NCBI GenBank assembly: GCA_963677445.2
Contig: CAXXGF010000010.1
Location: 1 to 64,000 of the forward strand
Source of the DNA: G963677445 sp963677445
GTDB taxonomy: Bacteria > Bacteroidota > Ignavibacteria > Ignavibacteriales > Melioribacteraceae
DNA: 64,000 nucleotides
Reading direction: 5' to 3'
The position numbers and the translations under genes are program-made. Shown in pieces: positions 7,835 to 16,452 of this stretch. Below the pieces are notes generated by a model. That model searched no databases. It saw nothing but the letters and a program-made list of their open reading frames with translations, and had not been told where the DNA came from. The first letter of the stretch is position 1, and every line of letters starts with the position of its first letter.

Positions 7835-8647
7835 TTAAATTAGTTCTATATTTTCCGGTTCTTTGTTAACTTCTTTTTCGGCAATGGATATAATTGAAGT
7901 GAGCAGCTCTTTATGATTATTATAGTCTCTGATGGAATACATAATTTCATTCAGATAGTTATTTTCAAGCAGCGCTCTGTAAGTCGGTGTAAAATTAATA
8001 TCATATACCCACCCAAGCATCAGCAGTTTATAATCATCCAAAATCTTCACATTTTTTGCAGTTACGAGCAGGCCGGCTTCCAGTTCACTTATGGCGCCTG
8101 GTGAGAGTTTTCCCTCCTTTGGAATTCCTTCAGTCTTTATTCCGTAAGGGATTTCATTTCTTCCCGAGCAGATATCCGCCATCAGGTGGATAATATCAAC
8201 TTTATCAGCGTCTCTGAGTAACCCTGAGTAAAATAAAATATTTTTATCAGCGAGTTGAGGGAGTTTAATCAGGTTATGATTTTGAATCGTATTAAGAATA
8301 GTTGTTGTTTCTTCATCGGACAAATCTGAAAGAAAATTTTGTTCAACTATTGTTTTTACTGATAATTCAGCGTGATTTTCCGAACGGCTGTCATCATAGG
8401 TATTATACTTGTGATATTGGATGAAACGCCCGACATCGTGATACAGAGCCGCGAGCTGCGCGATCAAAATGCCCCTGGCATCCAGCTCTTCCGATTCAGC
8501 GATATACCTCGCTATATCGGTAACCCTTAGTGTATGAGTGATTTTCTGATTTATGTGATGAGTGTAGATGGGGTCGCCTGAGTTAAAGAAATTTGAATAA
8601 CTGAGAAATTTATCTTTATGTTCTTCAAAAATATTTTCAAATGTCAC
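7835..8647 (-). CDS. HD-domain phosphohydrolase
   Basis: 270 residues, starting at a GTG (8647) preceded by GGAAAG. An HD-superfamily metal-dependent phosphohydrolase. Seen: an early His in KITHTLRVTD (about residue 38), the HD pair in AALYHDVGRF, a later His in NHAELS, and RDADKVDIIH with the distal Asp. This is the ligand order H...HD...H...D of the superfamily. The substrate cannot be told; relatives cleave nucleotides or cyclic nucleotides. It is separated from the AmmeMemoRadiSam operon by 116 bp on the same strand. No sensory or membrane domain is present, so it is likely cytoplasmic. Confidence 0.85.
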   Translation of the reverse strand: MTFENIFEEHKDKFLSYSNFFNSGDPIYTHHINQKITHTLRVTDIARYIAESEELDARGILIAQLAALYHDVGRFIQYHKYNTYDDSRSENHAELSVKTIVEQNFLSDLSDEETTTILNTIQNHNLIKLPQLADKNILFYSGLLRDADKVDIIHLMADICSGRNEIPYGIKTEGIPKEGKLSPGAISELEAGLLVTAKNVKILDDYKLLMLGWVYDINFTPTYRALLENNYLNEIMYSIRDYNNHKELLTSIISIAEKEVNKEPENIELI

Positions 8648-8763
8648 AATAACTTTCCGGATATTAAAAATTAATAAACAAACTTATGAATTATGGTTCA
8701 CAAATCAATGAAATAATTGTTAAAAAATAAATTCTTTTTAAAAATACCGGACACATTTCCCGC

Positions 8764-10884
8764 TTATTTTCCCCCGGTTGATCCGGCGCGTAATAAAAAG
8801 AGAAGCGGAAGGAAAGAAAGTAACAGCATCGCGATTAAAGTTGTTTCGGCTCCGACATAGGGAATAAACAGCAGTCCCCCTGTAAGAGCGGCAAAAATTC
8901 CTCCTGACAGATCAATTGTGTAGAGCAGGGGAATCAGAGATCTTTTTGAAACATTTATTATCGCGGCTGAATTTCCGAATACCGCGGCTGTTAATCCTGA
9001 TGATAGAAATATCATTATTCCTGTTAAAAATAAATTGCCCGAAATGTTATACGCTATCAATAAATAAACAAGAAAAATATTCAGCGAAAGTGACAGATAA
9101 AAGATCAGGTTCGTAGCGCTCACTATTTTTTTCTTTCCCATCAGGGTTGAGAGGGAAGAACCGGCCCATAATCCCCCCATATAAATAGTAACAAGAATTC
9201 CAAGGTCACGGTATAAAACTCCCTGGCTGATCTGGTATTGCAGGATAAGAGCCGATTCGAGGAGCATACCGGCGAACCCGGAAAAAAAGATAAGTCCCAG
9301 AAGAGACGACTTGAATTTTTTTCTCTCATATTTTTGTAAAATGAATAAAATTATCAGAATAACCAGTATTGTGAATATTGACACTATTTCAAGAACAGTA
9401 TCGGTAATTTCGAGTCCCGGGAAAAATTTTGATAACCATATTCCGGTTGAGAGCAGAAATACAAATGGTCTTGTATCCCTGTTTGGTTCTGAATTTTTAT
9501 CGATATAATTATTTATCTGTTCAAGGCGGTAGTCAGAATACATATATGACAGGTAATTCGAATCCACCAGTTTTCTTTCACCCTCCGGAGGCAGCCTTAA
9601 GCTCAGTTTATCCGGCTGATCTATGAGTATGCTGTTTGAAGCCATAATTATTCCCTGTGAGCCGGGGAGAAAAATTATATTTCTAAAAACTGTATTTAAT
9701 GAAGCATAAATATATGAGTTCTGTTTCCTAAGCTGTCTGCTCCATACGTTTTCTCCGGAGGAGGTTCTCAGCGTCATTAAGCCGTCATTTCTGAGGTGTC
9801 TGTTGCATAAGTTAAAGAATTCGATTGTATAAAATCTGTTCTGTTCCGCGGTTACGGGAGCGATTGCCGAACTTATTATCAGATCATATTTTTGATTGTT
9901 TGACAGATATTTTCTCGGATCGTCAATTAAAATATTAACAACCGAGGATGAAAATGTTTTGAAGTTATAACCTGATGATTCTACCAGTGATTTATCATAC
10001 TCTATTACTGTAAGGGTATCCGGTGAATATTTCAGAACCTCGTCAACCAGACCTTCAAGCGCCCCGCCTAAAAGAAGGATATGTCCATATTTATTTCTTT
10101 GAGTCAGAGTAAGACCGATAAATTCCTCACTCTTGTCAGATTCCGATTCAAAAAGAAGGTTGCCATTAAGAAAAACTGATTTTTGTTCTCTGTATTCTTC
10201 AAATATCAACCTGCCATAAGGAGTATCTCTCGCTTCGGTTATGAAGGGATGATCAAAAGAATGGAGGAAGAGATCAATTTTGTTCAGAAAAATTAACCCG
10301 GTCAGAAGAAGAATAAAGAGGAGTGAAGCCGGCTTTCTGTGTTTTACCGCTCCGGTCAACGCGATTATACTTGTTAAAAGGATAATTACCGAATTGGATA
10401 CACCGGCCAGAATGAGCAGGTAAGAAGCCAGCCCTCCAATCAGACCGCCGGCGCTCTCGATAGAATAGGCCGCGGCAAGGCTGTTTCCTTCAATGAGATA
10501 ACGATATCCGGCCAGTTTAAAAAGAATTCCATTCAGAGCCGCGACCGGGAAAATAATGATAAAAATTGAAATGAGCTGCAGATGGAAAGGGAGAAATGAG
10601 CCTCTCGCTTCTCCTGTTATTGTTCTGGTTGCTCTTATTAAAAATATATCGGAGGGAATAAGAACGGCTATTATTATTAAAAGAATTGAGATAGAAATAA
10701 AGTTATCGGAGATTACCTTTTTCCCCAGCCATGTTCCCGCGGCGGTTCCTGATAACCACAATCCGATTCCAATCAGGTAAATCAGTTCGATTCCATAATA
10801 AACAGCGTTTATTTCTCTGAGCAGGGCTATCTGGGCAACGAGGGAGAGAAACCCGGTGAGGAAAAGAAAATACTTTGTTCTCAT
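8764..10884 (-). CDS. Polytopic membrane protein with spermidine-synthase-like domain
   Basis: 706 residues. An N-terminal block of about seven hydrophobic helices (from TKYFLFLTGFLSLVAQIALL to about residue 205) is followed by a soluble Rossmann methyltransferase-like domain of the spermidine synthase type (about 220-430: GHILLLGGALEGLVDEVL, VIEYDKSLVE, DDPRKYL, YDLIISS), then a C-terminal block of about seven more helices. Soluble spermidine synthases lack membrane parts, so aminopropyl transfer is not assured; the substrate is unknown. The start overlaps the Memo-AMMECR1 stop by 4 bp (ATGA), so it is the third gene of the AmmeMemoRadiSam operon. The order of helices suggests a transporter-like fold wrapped around an enzymatic domain. 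Confidence 0.85.
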   Translation of the reverse strand: MRTKYFLFLTGFLSLVAQIALLREINAVYYGIELIYLIGIGLWLSGTAAGTWLGKKVISDNFISISILLIIIAVLIPSDIFLIRATRTITGEARGSFLPFHLQLISIFIIIFPVAALNGILFKLAGYRYLIEGNSLAAAYSIESAGGLIGGLASYLLILAGVSNSVIILLTSIIALTGAVKHRKPASLLFILLLTGLIFLNKIDLFLHSFDHPFITEARDTPYGRLIFEEYREQKSVFLNGNLLFESESDKSEEFIGLTLTQRNKYGHILLLGGALEGLVDEVLKYSPDTLTVIEYDKSLVESSGYNFKTFSSSVVNILIDDPRKYLSNNQKYDLIISSAIAPVTAEQNRFYTIEFFNLCNRHLRNDGLMTLRTSSGENVWSRQLRKQNSYIYASLNTVFRNIIFLPGSQGIIMASNSILIDQPDKLSLRLPPEGERKLVDSNYLSYMYSDYRLEQINNYIDKNSEPNRDTRPFVFLLSTGIWLSKFFPGLEITDTVLEIVSIFTILVILIILFILQKYERKKFKSSLLGLIFFSGFAGMLLESALILQYQISQGVLYRDLGILVTIYMGGLWAGSSLSTLMGKKKIVSATNLIFYLSLSLNIFLVYLLIAYNISGNLFLTGIMIFLSSGLTAAVFGNSAAIINVSKRSLIPLLYTIDLSGGIFAALTGGLLFIPYVGAETTLIAMLLLSFLPLLFLLRAGSTGGK

Positions 10885-12398
10885 TTATATTCAGACTCGC
10901 TGAAAACAATGGCTCGGAAAGTATAAAGATCGGCATCCTTCCAGGAAGATTCTTCAAGTCCCGCTTTTTGGCAGAGATGCCGCAGCGTTTCAATTCTGTC
11001 CCAGCCCTGTTCGGGGGCCACCTGCGGCAGATAAACAGCCCTGTGTTCTCCCCTGACCAGCAGAATTCCATCTCTGCCGGTAACAAATTCTTTATAATCT
11101 CCTATTTTTGAATAGGGGGTCAGGACAGATATTTCAATTTCGAGGGAGGGAATTTCATCTTCGGTTACAGGGTTAAATCTTCTGTCATTTAGCGCGGCCT
11201 GAAGCGCCATCAGCCCGACTGTTTTGCATAAAGGGGTATCTTCCGCCATGTGCCCGATACAGCCGCGCAGCATGCCATCTTTTTTTAATGTGACAAACGC
11301 TCCGGCAAGACTCCTGATTGGAGCGCTGAAATTTCTGGGCAATGGAAGAGTCTGGGAACTGTAATATTGTTCAAGTGTATTTCTCGCGTAATGAAGCAGA
11401 GCTTTCCGGTCCTCCTCTGTAAGTTCATCGTTAAGTTTATCGGGGTAATGGTCAGAATAAACAGGACTTGTTGTCTCGCCATCTTTTCTGTAAATGGCCG
11501 CTCCATACCCGACTACCCGGTCATTTTTACCGATCAGGGTTTTACCTGAATTACTGTAGCTTACAACAGAATAAATATCGTTATTAAAAAGCCGGGCAAC
11601 TTCCGAAAGCACCATCACCGGACCTTCACCACAGGCATATGTGGAAACTTCAGAGGAACCGGAATTCTCAAGTTTTCTCATCCCGTTAAATATTTTTTCG
11701 GCGTTTCCCGAGCCAAAAATTTTCAATGTTGATGAATCAGCGGCGCAGGCAACTTCAAGAGGGGGATAATGGGAGAGATCGGAGCTTGCCACAAACAGGG
11801 GACTTTTTTCTTTCAGTAAATTATATAATAACTCCGCGAAATTTTCAGCGAGTTCCGGATCATTTACGCCGACTATGGCTGTGACGATTTTGGCGCCGGG
11901 GAAGAGTGTCTGCGCAAAAGGTATTTGTACTTCTATGGAGTGTTCATTTTTATGAGCGTCGGGGTCAAACTCAACTATATCTTTGTGTTTTAATAATTCC
12001 GCTGTAATATCCGGGTCAATCTGGGCTGTTCCGAGGGGGGTCTTATATCCTTCCCCATTATACACAGATATTTTTTTAAGTGAATGGGAAGTGTGGTTGG
12101 TTCCGAGAAAAATGATTATGTCATAATTAAATGGTTTAGTCTGGTTCCACGCGTCGGCGGCAATCTGTCCTGAATAAATATAGCCCGCGTGTGGAGTTAT
12201 AATACCAACAGGTTTTTCTTTCCCGGGGCTGACAGCGTTCTCAAAATAAAATTTCAGAGCATTTTTCAGCATCGAAGTATTTTCGGGATAAAATTTCCCC
12301 GCCACCGCGGGCTGCCTGCATTCTCCTTCAGTCTGTGCTTCCAGATGAATGCAGAAGGAAAAAATGAATAAATAAATAAGCCAGAATTTAATTTTCAT
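10881..12398 (-). CDS. Secreted Memo-AMMECR1 fusion protein (AmmeMemoRadiSam proteins B and A)
   Basis: 505 residues. Residues 1-21 form a Sec signal peptide (hydrophobic WLIYLFIFSF, cleavage likely after LEA). Residues 28-315 are a Memo domain, related to LigB-type extradiol dioxygenases. The metal-site residues known from human MEMO1 are matched: H70 in ITPHAGY, H102 in GTNHT and C256 in YACGEGP; H153 (EHSIEVQIPF) and H210 (SDLSHY) are also present. Residues about 335-500 are an AMMECR1 domain with the LRGCIGH signature and NDRRFNPVT. The joint presence of A and B with the upstream radical SAM gene defines the AmmeMemoRadiSam system, whose reaction is not established. Fourteen bases separate it from the radical SAM gene. 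The clear signal peptide puts it outside the cytoplasm. Confidence 0.93.
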   Translation of the reverse strand: MKIKFWLIYLFIFSFCIHLEAQTEGECRQPAVAGKFYPENTSMLKNALKFYFENAVSPGKEKPVGIITPHAGYIYSGQIAADAWNQTKPFNYDIIIFLGTNHTSHSLKKISVYNGEGYKTPLGTAQIDPDITAELLKHKDIVEFDPDAHKNEHSIEVQIPFAQTLFPGAKIVTAIVGVNDPELAENFAELLYNLLKEKSPLFVASSDLSHYPPLEVACAADSSTLKIFGSGNAEKIFNGMRKLENSGSSEVSTYACGEGPVMVLSEVARLFNNDIYSVVSYSNSGKTLIGKNDRVVGYGAAIYRKDGETTSPVYSDHYPDKLNDELTEEDRKALLHYARNTLEQYYSSQTLPLPRNFSAPIRSLAGAFVTLKKDGMLRGCIGHMAEDTPLCKTVGLMALQAALNDRRFNPVTEDEIPSLEIEISVLTPYSKIGDYKEFVTGRDGILLVRGEHRAVYLPQVAPEQGWDRIETLRHLCQKAGLEESSWKDADLYTFRAIVFSESEYK

Positions 12399-12412
12399 CT
12401 AAAGTTCCCGGT

Positions 12413-13657
12413 CTATTTCCAGACTCCGTAAACGGGGGACTGGCAGAAATTACATTTACCATCTGTCAGTTTTACACCCTTAATGAAAAATCCGTTCCGT
12501 TCAATTACAGTTTTTCCACATTCCGGGCACAAAGTGTTATTGCCCGGATGCCCGGGAATATTCCCGACATAGGGAAAATGAAGCCCGTTTTTAAAGGCGA
12601 TATCACGAGCTTTTTCAAGAGTTGAGGGGGGAGTGGGGGGCAGATTCTGAAGTTTATAATCAGGATGAAACCGGGTGAAATGCACCGGAGTATCGGGGCC
12701 GGTTTCATTGAATACCCATTTGCAGAGTTCATCCATCATTTTATCTGAATCATTGAGTGTCGGAACAACCAGGTTTACTATTTCAAGATGAACTCCGGAC
12801 CGCGCAATGGTTTTTATTGACCTGAGAACCGGTTCCAGATCAGCTTTACAGACATTTCTGTAGAAATCTTTGCTGAAACCTTTCAAATCTATTTTGATGG
12901 CATCCAGGTTTTCACACATATCCTTTAGCGGCAGCTCTCCCATAAACCCGCAGCTTATCAGCACATTTTTTAATCCCTTCTCTTTGCTTTTCCGGGTTGT
13001 GTCAAGCATATATTCTGTAAAGACAGTCGGTTCATTATATGTATAGGCGATCACCGGCACATTTCGGTATTCAGCTATCGCCGATATTCTTTCAGGAGGT
13101 GTATATTCAATTTTGAAATCTTCGGGGCTTGCCTGTGAGATCTCCCAGTTCTGGCAGAACTGGCAGGAAAGGGGGCAGCCTGTTGTTGCAATAGAAAAGG
13201 CGAGCGCTCCCGGCAGGAAATGATAAAAAGGTTTTTTTTCAATCGGATCAATATTAGCTGAAACCAGGCGGCCATAAACCAGGGAGCGAAGAATACCATT
13301 ATCATTATATCTCGCCCGGCATTTACCTCTTTCTCCCTTGAGAATGATACACTGATTAGCGCAAAGCAGACATTTAACCGGTTTCGAACTGTGAGGATAA
13401 CTGTCCGCGAATGCTATTTCATCTGTGCCGTGGCAGCTTTTACAGCTTTCCCTGCTATCCGCTTTCAACCAATAACGGGCTTCGGGATATTGGCTGTAAT
13501 CATCACCCGTGAAAATTAATCCGGCTCTACTATCAGATTCCCGAAATATTCTTAGAGCCGCTGCCAGCGGGCTGGCGGTCAATGAGGCTAAACCTGCGCC
13601 ATATAAGGCGAGTCTGCAGCTGTTTCCGATAAATTTTCTGCGGGATAATTTATTCAT
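12413..13657 (-). CDS. AmmeMemoRadiSam radical SAM enzyme with Tat signal and CxxCH motif
   Basis: 414 residues. The N-terminus has a twin-arginine motif (SRRKFI, residues 5-10) followed by a hydrophobic stretch (16-36), a classic Tat signal. Next comes CKSCH (72-76), a c-type haem-binding pattern. Then comes CLLCANQC (C96, C99, C103) with C113, typical of PflA-like relatives in this family. The radical SAM CxxxCxxC is C161/C165/C168 (GCPLSCQFCQNW). The C-terminus has two further CxxC pairs (LCPEC and CNFC), likely a zinc ribbon. Radical SAM enzymes need a low-potential electron donor and SAM, normally cytoplasmic, so Tat export is unusual. First gene of a three-gene operon with the secreted Memo-AMMECR1 protein and the membrane spermidine-synthase-like protein. 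Confidence 0.92.
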   Translation of the reverse strand: MNKLSRRKFIGNSCRLALYGAGLASLTASPLAAALRIFRESDSRAGLIFTGDDYSQYPEARYWLKADSRESCKSCHGTDEIAFADSYPHSSKPVKCLLCANQCIILKGERGKCRARYNDNGILRSLVYGRLVSANIDPIEKKPFYHFLPGALAFSIATTGCPLSCQFCQNWEISQASPEDFKIEYTPPERISAIAEYRNVPVIAYTYNEPTVFTEYMLDTTRKSKEKGLKNVLISCGFMGELPLKDMCENLDAIKIDLKGFSKDFYRNVCKADLEPVLRSIKTIARSGVHLEIVNLVVPTLNDSDKMMDELCKWVFNETGPDTPVHFTRFHPDYKLQNLPPTPPSTLEKARDIAFKNGLHFPYVGNIPGHPGNNTLCPECGKTVIERNGFFIKGVKLTDGKCNFCQSPVYGVWK

Positions 13658-13909
13658 CTGACCATTTTATTTAACTGTTTATAAACATCAGGATTTTTAC
13701 AGATAATATCAACCCAATTTTCCTGTCTGTTGCCGGAAATCTGTCGCAGGACTCACTTAATAATCAGATTGGTTCCGTATTGGCAGGTTAACATGAGTTC
13801 GATTAAGATGTCTCCAAAGCAAACAGAAAAGTTGATCAACCTTGCGCGCCGACAGGTACACAGGATTTCCGCCCCTCTATTGAGTTTTCTTATTTCGAAA
13901 TCAGGCAGA

Positions 13910-14716
13910 TCACCTTTTTATCAGAAAAGCGAGCAGATAAACGGCGCCGGCAATTACAATGATTGAGGCTCCCGAAGGGAGATTGGCGTAAAAAGAGAGC
14001 GCCAGTCCGGCGAGGATAAAGAGGAAAATCAGAATTGATGAATAGACCATCATCTTCCGCATATCGCTGACTATCATTGCTGATATAGCAGGGGGGAGGG
14101 TCAGGAGAGCAATTACAAGAATAATTCCCACTGTTTGCAGGAGAACCACGATGGTTACCGCGATAAGAGAAAGAAGCATAAGGTAATAAAATTTAACATT
14201 TAACCCCCTTAATCGGGCAAATTCTTCATCAAAACTGATAAAGACAAGTTTTCTGTAGTTGATAACAACAGTAATAATGATTATGATATCAACAACCAGC
14301 AAAATATAAAGGTTTTCAGAAGTGACAAGGAGAATATTTCCGAAGAGGAATGACAGAAGCTGCACATTATAACCGGGTGTCAGATATGTGAAAATAATAC
14401 CGACCGCCATTCCGATAGCCCATAACGCGCTGATAATGGTATCTTCATTCTGCTTCAGGTTTATTTTAACAAAGCCGATAATAAAGGCTGCAAAAATGGC
14501 GAAAACGAGCGCGCCGAGGATAGGATTAAGATTAAAAAAATAAGCGATGCCCAGGCCTCCCATAACAGTATGCGCCATACCACCGCTGATGGAACTCATC
14601 TTTTTAACATAAACGAATACCCCGGTTATACCGCAGGCAATTCCGGAAAGCAGTCCGGCGATTACAGCATTTTGCAGGAAAGAATATTCCGTAAGATATG
14701 TAAAAAAATCAGGCAT
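13910..14716 (-). CDS. znuB: Zinc/manganese-type ABC transporter permease
   Basis: 268 residues from the ATG at 14716, which overlaps the ATPase stop (ATGA); an upstream TTG at 14728 is less likely. About eight hydrophobic helices of the ABC-3 family (ZnuB/MntB/TroC), including MSSISGGMAHTVMGGLGIAY and QTVGIILVIALLTLPPAIS, which match the conserved cytoplasmic-loop region of this family. It moves a divalent metal, Zn or Mn, across the inner membrane with the adjacent ATPase and binding protein. The metal cannot be decided from the sequence. Last gene of the operon. Confidence 0.92.
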   Translation of the reverse strand: MPDFFTYLTEYSFLQNAVIAGLLSGIACGITGVFVYVKKMSSISGGMAHTVMGGLGIAYFFNLNPILGALVFAIFAAFIIGFVKINLKQNEDTIISALWAIGMAVGIIFTYLTPGYNVQLLSFLFGNILLVTSENLYILLVVDIIIIITVVINYRKLVFISFDEEFARLRGLNVKFYYLMLLSLIAVTIVVLLQTVGIILVIALLTLPPAISAMIVSDMRKMMVYSSILIFLFILAGLALSFYANLPSGASIIVIAGAVYLLAFLIKR

Positions 14717-15447
14717 CAGAGACCACAACTATGCTGAATAAAATTAACATCGATGTTATAGAGGTTGTTTTTAACGTTTTCCGATTTAACTTCATCTATG
14801 CTGTGACAGGCAAGACGTTTGTTAACGCAGACAACTCTGTTTATATAGGTGGAAATAAAAGCAACATCATGAGAGACGAGAAGGATTGTTTTCTCTTTGT
14901 TTAGTTCTTTCAGAAGTTCGTAAATATCAATTTCCGATGAGCTGTCAACACTGGCGGTTGGTTCATCCAGAAGAATAATTTCCGGATCGGATATAAGCGC
15001 TCTCGCTATCAGAGTGCGCTGCTGCTGACCTCCCGAGAGGGTGAAAAAGGGCTTGTCCTCAAGTCCGGTGAGACCTGCGAGAGAAAAAAGCTCTTTAATT
15101 CGTTTCAATTTTTCTGACCTGGATGAGGATTCGAAACTGCTGTTATAGAGTCCCATCTCAACAACTTCACAGGCGGTTACGGGGAATTTATCAGCCATTG
15201 TTCCATACTGCGGCACATATCCGATAAGATTCCTTACCTCCGCCGGATTTTTACCCAATACTTTAATCGTTCCTTTTTGCGGACTTAAAAGACCGAGGAT
15301 AAGTTTAAGCAGCGTAGTTTTTCCGCCACCATTTGGTCCGACAATACCTGCAAAATCTCTTTCATTAATATTCAGTGTAATATCTTCCAGAACAGGGATA
15401 TTTTCATAAGAATAGAATACATCCTTTATACAGACAACCGAATTCAT
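14716..15447 (-). CDS. znuC: Zinc/manganese-type ABC transporter ATPase
   Basis: 243 residues. An ABC ATPase with Walker A GPNGGGKTT (about 37-45), Q-loop in GYVPQYG, signature LSGGQQQR, Walker B IILLDEPTA and the switch His in LLVSHD. It powers metal uptake with the adjacent permease and binding protein. It starts 1 bp after the binding-protein stop and its stop overlaps the permease start. The C-terminal tail ends in a short Cys/His stretch (NFIQHSCGL) as seen in some metal-transport ATPases; its relevance is uncertain. Confidence 0.94.
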   Translation of the reverse strand: MNSVVCIKDVFYSYENIPVLEDITLNINERDFAGIVGPNGGGKTTLLKLILGLLSPQKGTIKVLGKNPAEVRNLIGYVPQYGTMADKFPVTACEVVEMGLYNSSFESSSRSEKLKRIKELFSLAGLTGLEDKPFFTLSGGQQQRTLIARALISDPEIILLDEPTASVDSSSEIDIYELLKELNKEKTILLVSHDVAFISTYINRVVCVNKRLACHSIDEVKSENVKNNLYNIDVNFIQHSCGL

Positions 15448-15448
15448 T

Positions 15449-16360
15449 TTAATTTCCGGCTCTGAATGATTTCGCGATAAGGATCAGATTTTCCAGATAG
15501 TTTTCTGCCAGAGGATCAATCGTAACAATTTTTGCTTCCAGCTCCTTAGCCAGTATTTTCGCGCTCGTAACGCTGAATTGTCTCTGCACAAATACTGTTT
15601 TCACTTTATTTCTTTTTCCAAACTCTATTACTTCGGCAAGCTCGGCAGGGGCAGGCTCTTTGCCCTCAATTTCAAATGGAATCTGCCGAAGTCCAAATTC
15701 ATCGGCAAAATAACCGAAAGCCGGGTGGAATACAAGAAAGGTTGAAGTTTCGGCGCCGGAAAGAATATTTTTTATTTTATTTGATACACTGTCGAGTTCG
15801 GTTTGGAATTTTACCAGGTTTTTTTGAAATTTTTTACTGTGTGCCGTGTCGTAAACCGCGAGAGTTTTATAAATTTCCACGGCCATTTTGGCTGTCAAAC
15901 CGGGGGATAACCAGCAATGCGGATCGGATAAGGAATGGTCGTGATGATCATCGCTATGAGATTTATCGGAATCATCAAAAAGATGTTCGTAAGATTTAAC
16001 CTTTCTTCTGGTGATTTTTTTGCTGATATCAACAATTTTAAGATCGGGGAAATTATTTTGAATTTTATCGATCCATGATTTTTCAAAAGGCACACCGATT
16101 GTAAAAAATATTTCCGCGTCTCCAAGATCTTTCATCTGTAGAGGGGTTGGCTCAAAAGTTGCCGGACTTTGTCCAGGACCTACAAGCACCTGAATATCAT
16201 AGAGATCGCCCGCAATTTTTTCGACAAAATATTTTTGTGGAAGAATACTGACAAAAATTTTATCCCTGCCATTATCTCCGGCGCTGCAAAATACAGCGAT
16301 AAGGATACTGGTTATTAGTATCAAAAGGATTCTTATTATTTTTCCTTTTTTACCTGACAC
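15449..16360 (-). CDS. znuA: Metal ABC transporter substrate-binding protein (ZnuA-like)
   Basis: 303 residues from a GTG at 16360 preceded by GGGAG at a good distance; a TTG at 16384 is a weaker alternative. The N-terminus is a signal or anchor (IIRILLILITSILIAVFC); the sequence before Cys is not a good lipobox. Family features include LPQKYFVEKIAGD, FEPTPLQMKDLGDAEIFF and a short acidic His-rich loop (DDHHDH). Two metal His sites remain (DPHCWLSP and VFHPAFGYFADEFGL) plus the late Asp (TIDPLAENY). The first His ligand, normally in a PHxYEPTP-type motif, is replaced (SPATFEPTP). It captures a divalent metal in the periplasm for the adjacent permease and ATPase. Confidence 0.9.
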   Translation of the reverse strand: MSGKKGKIIRILLILITSILIAVFCSAGDNGRDKIFVSILPQKYFVEKIAGDLYDIQVLVGPGQSPATFEPTPLQMKDLGDAEIFFTIGVPFEKSWIDKIQNNFPDLKIVDISKKITRRKVKSYEHLFDDSDKSHSDDHHDHSLSDPHCWLSPGLTAKMAVEIYKTLAVYDTAHSKKFQKNLVKFQTELDSVSNKIKNILSGAETSTFLVFHPAFGYFADEFGLRQIPFEIEGKEPAPAELAEVIEFGKRNKVKTVFVQRQFSVTSAKILAKELEAKIVTIDPLAENYLENLILIAKSFRAGN

Positions 16361-16452
16361 ATCTGCTCCCAAATTTAAAAACAATCAAGTAAAAATAATT
16401 ATTAGGATTTAATTACTCAAGAAAATAGCAAAATAATATTTTTCTTTTTCTC

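Noticed and set aside
13658..13750. Riboswitch upstream of the radical SAM gene
   Set aside because: No recognisable conserved core of a SAM or cobalamin riboswitch was seen.
13730..13966. Plus-strand ORF between the radical SAM gene and znuB
   Set aside because: No family match; it runs into the znuB 3' end on the opposite strand.
16310..16360. Lipoprotein signal on the ZnuA-like protein
   Set aside because: The residues before the Cys (AVF) do not fit a lipobox, so a normal signal peptide or membrane anchor is preferred.
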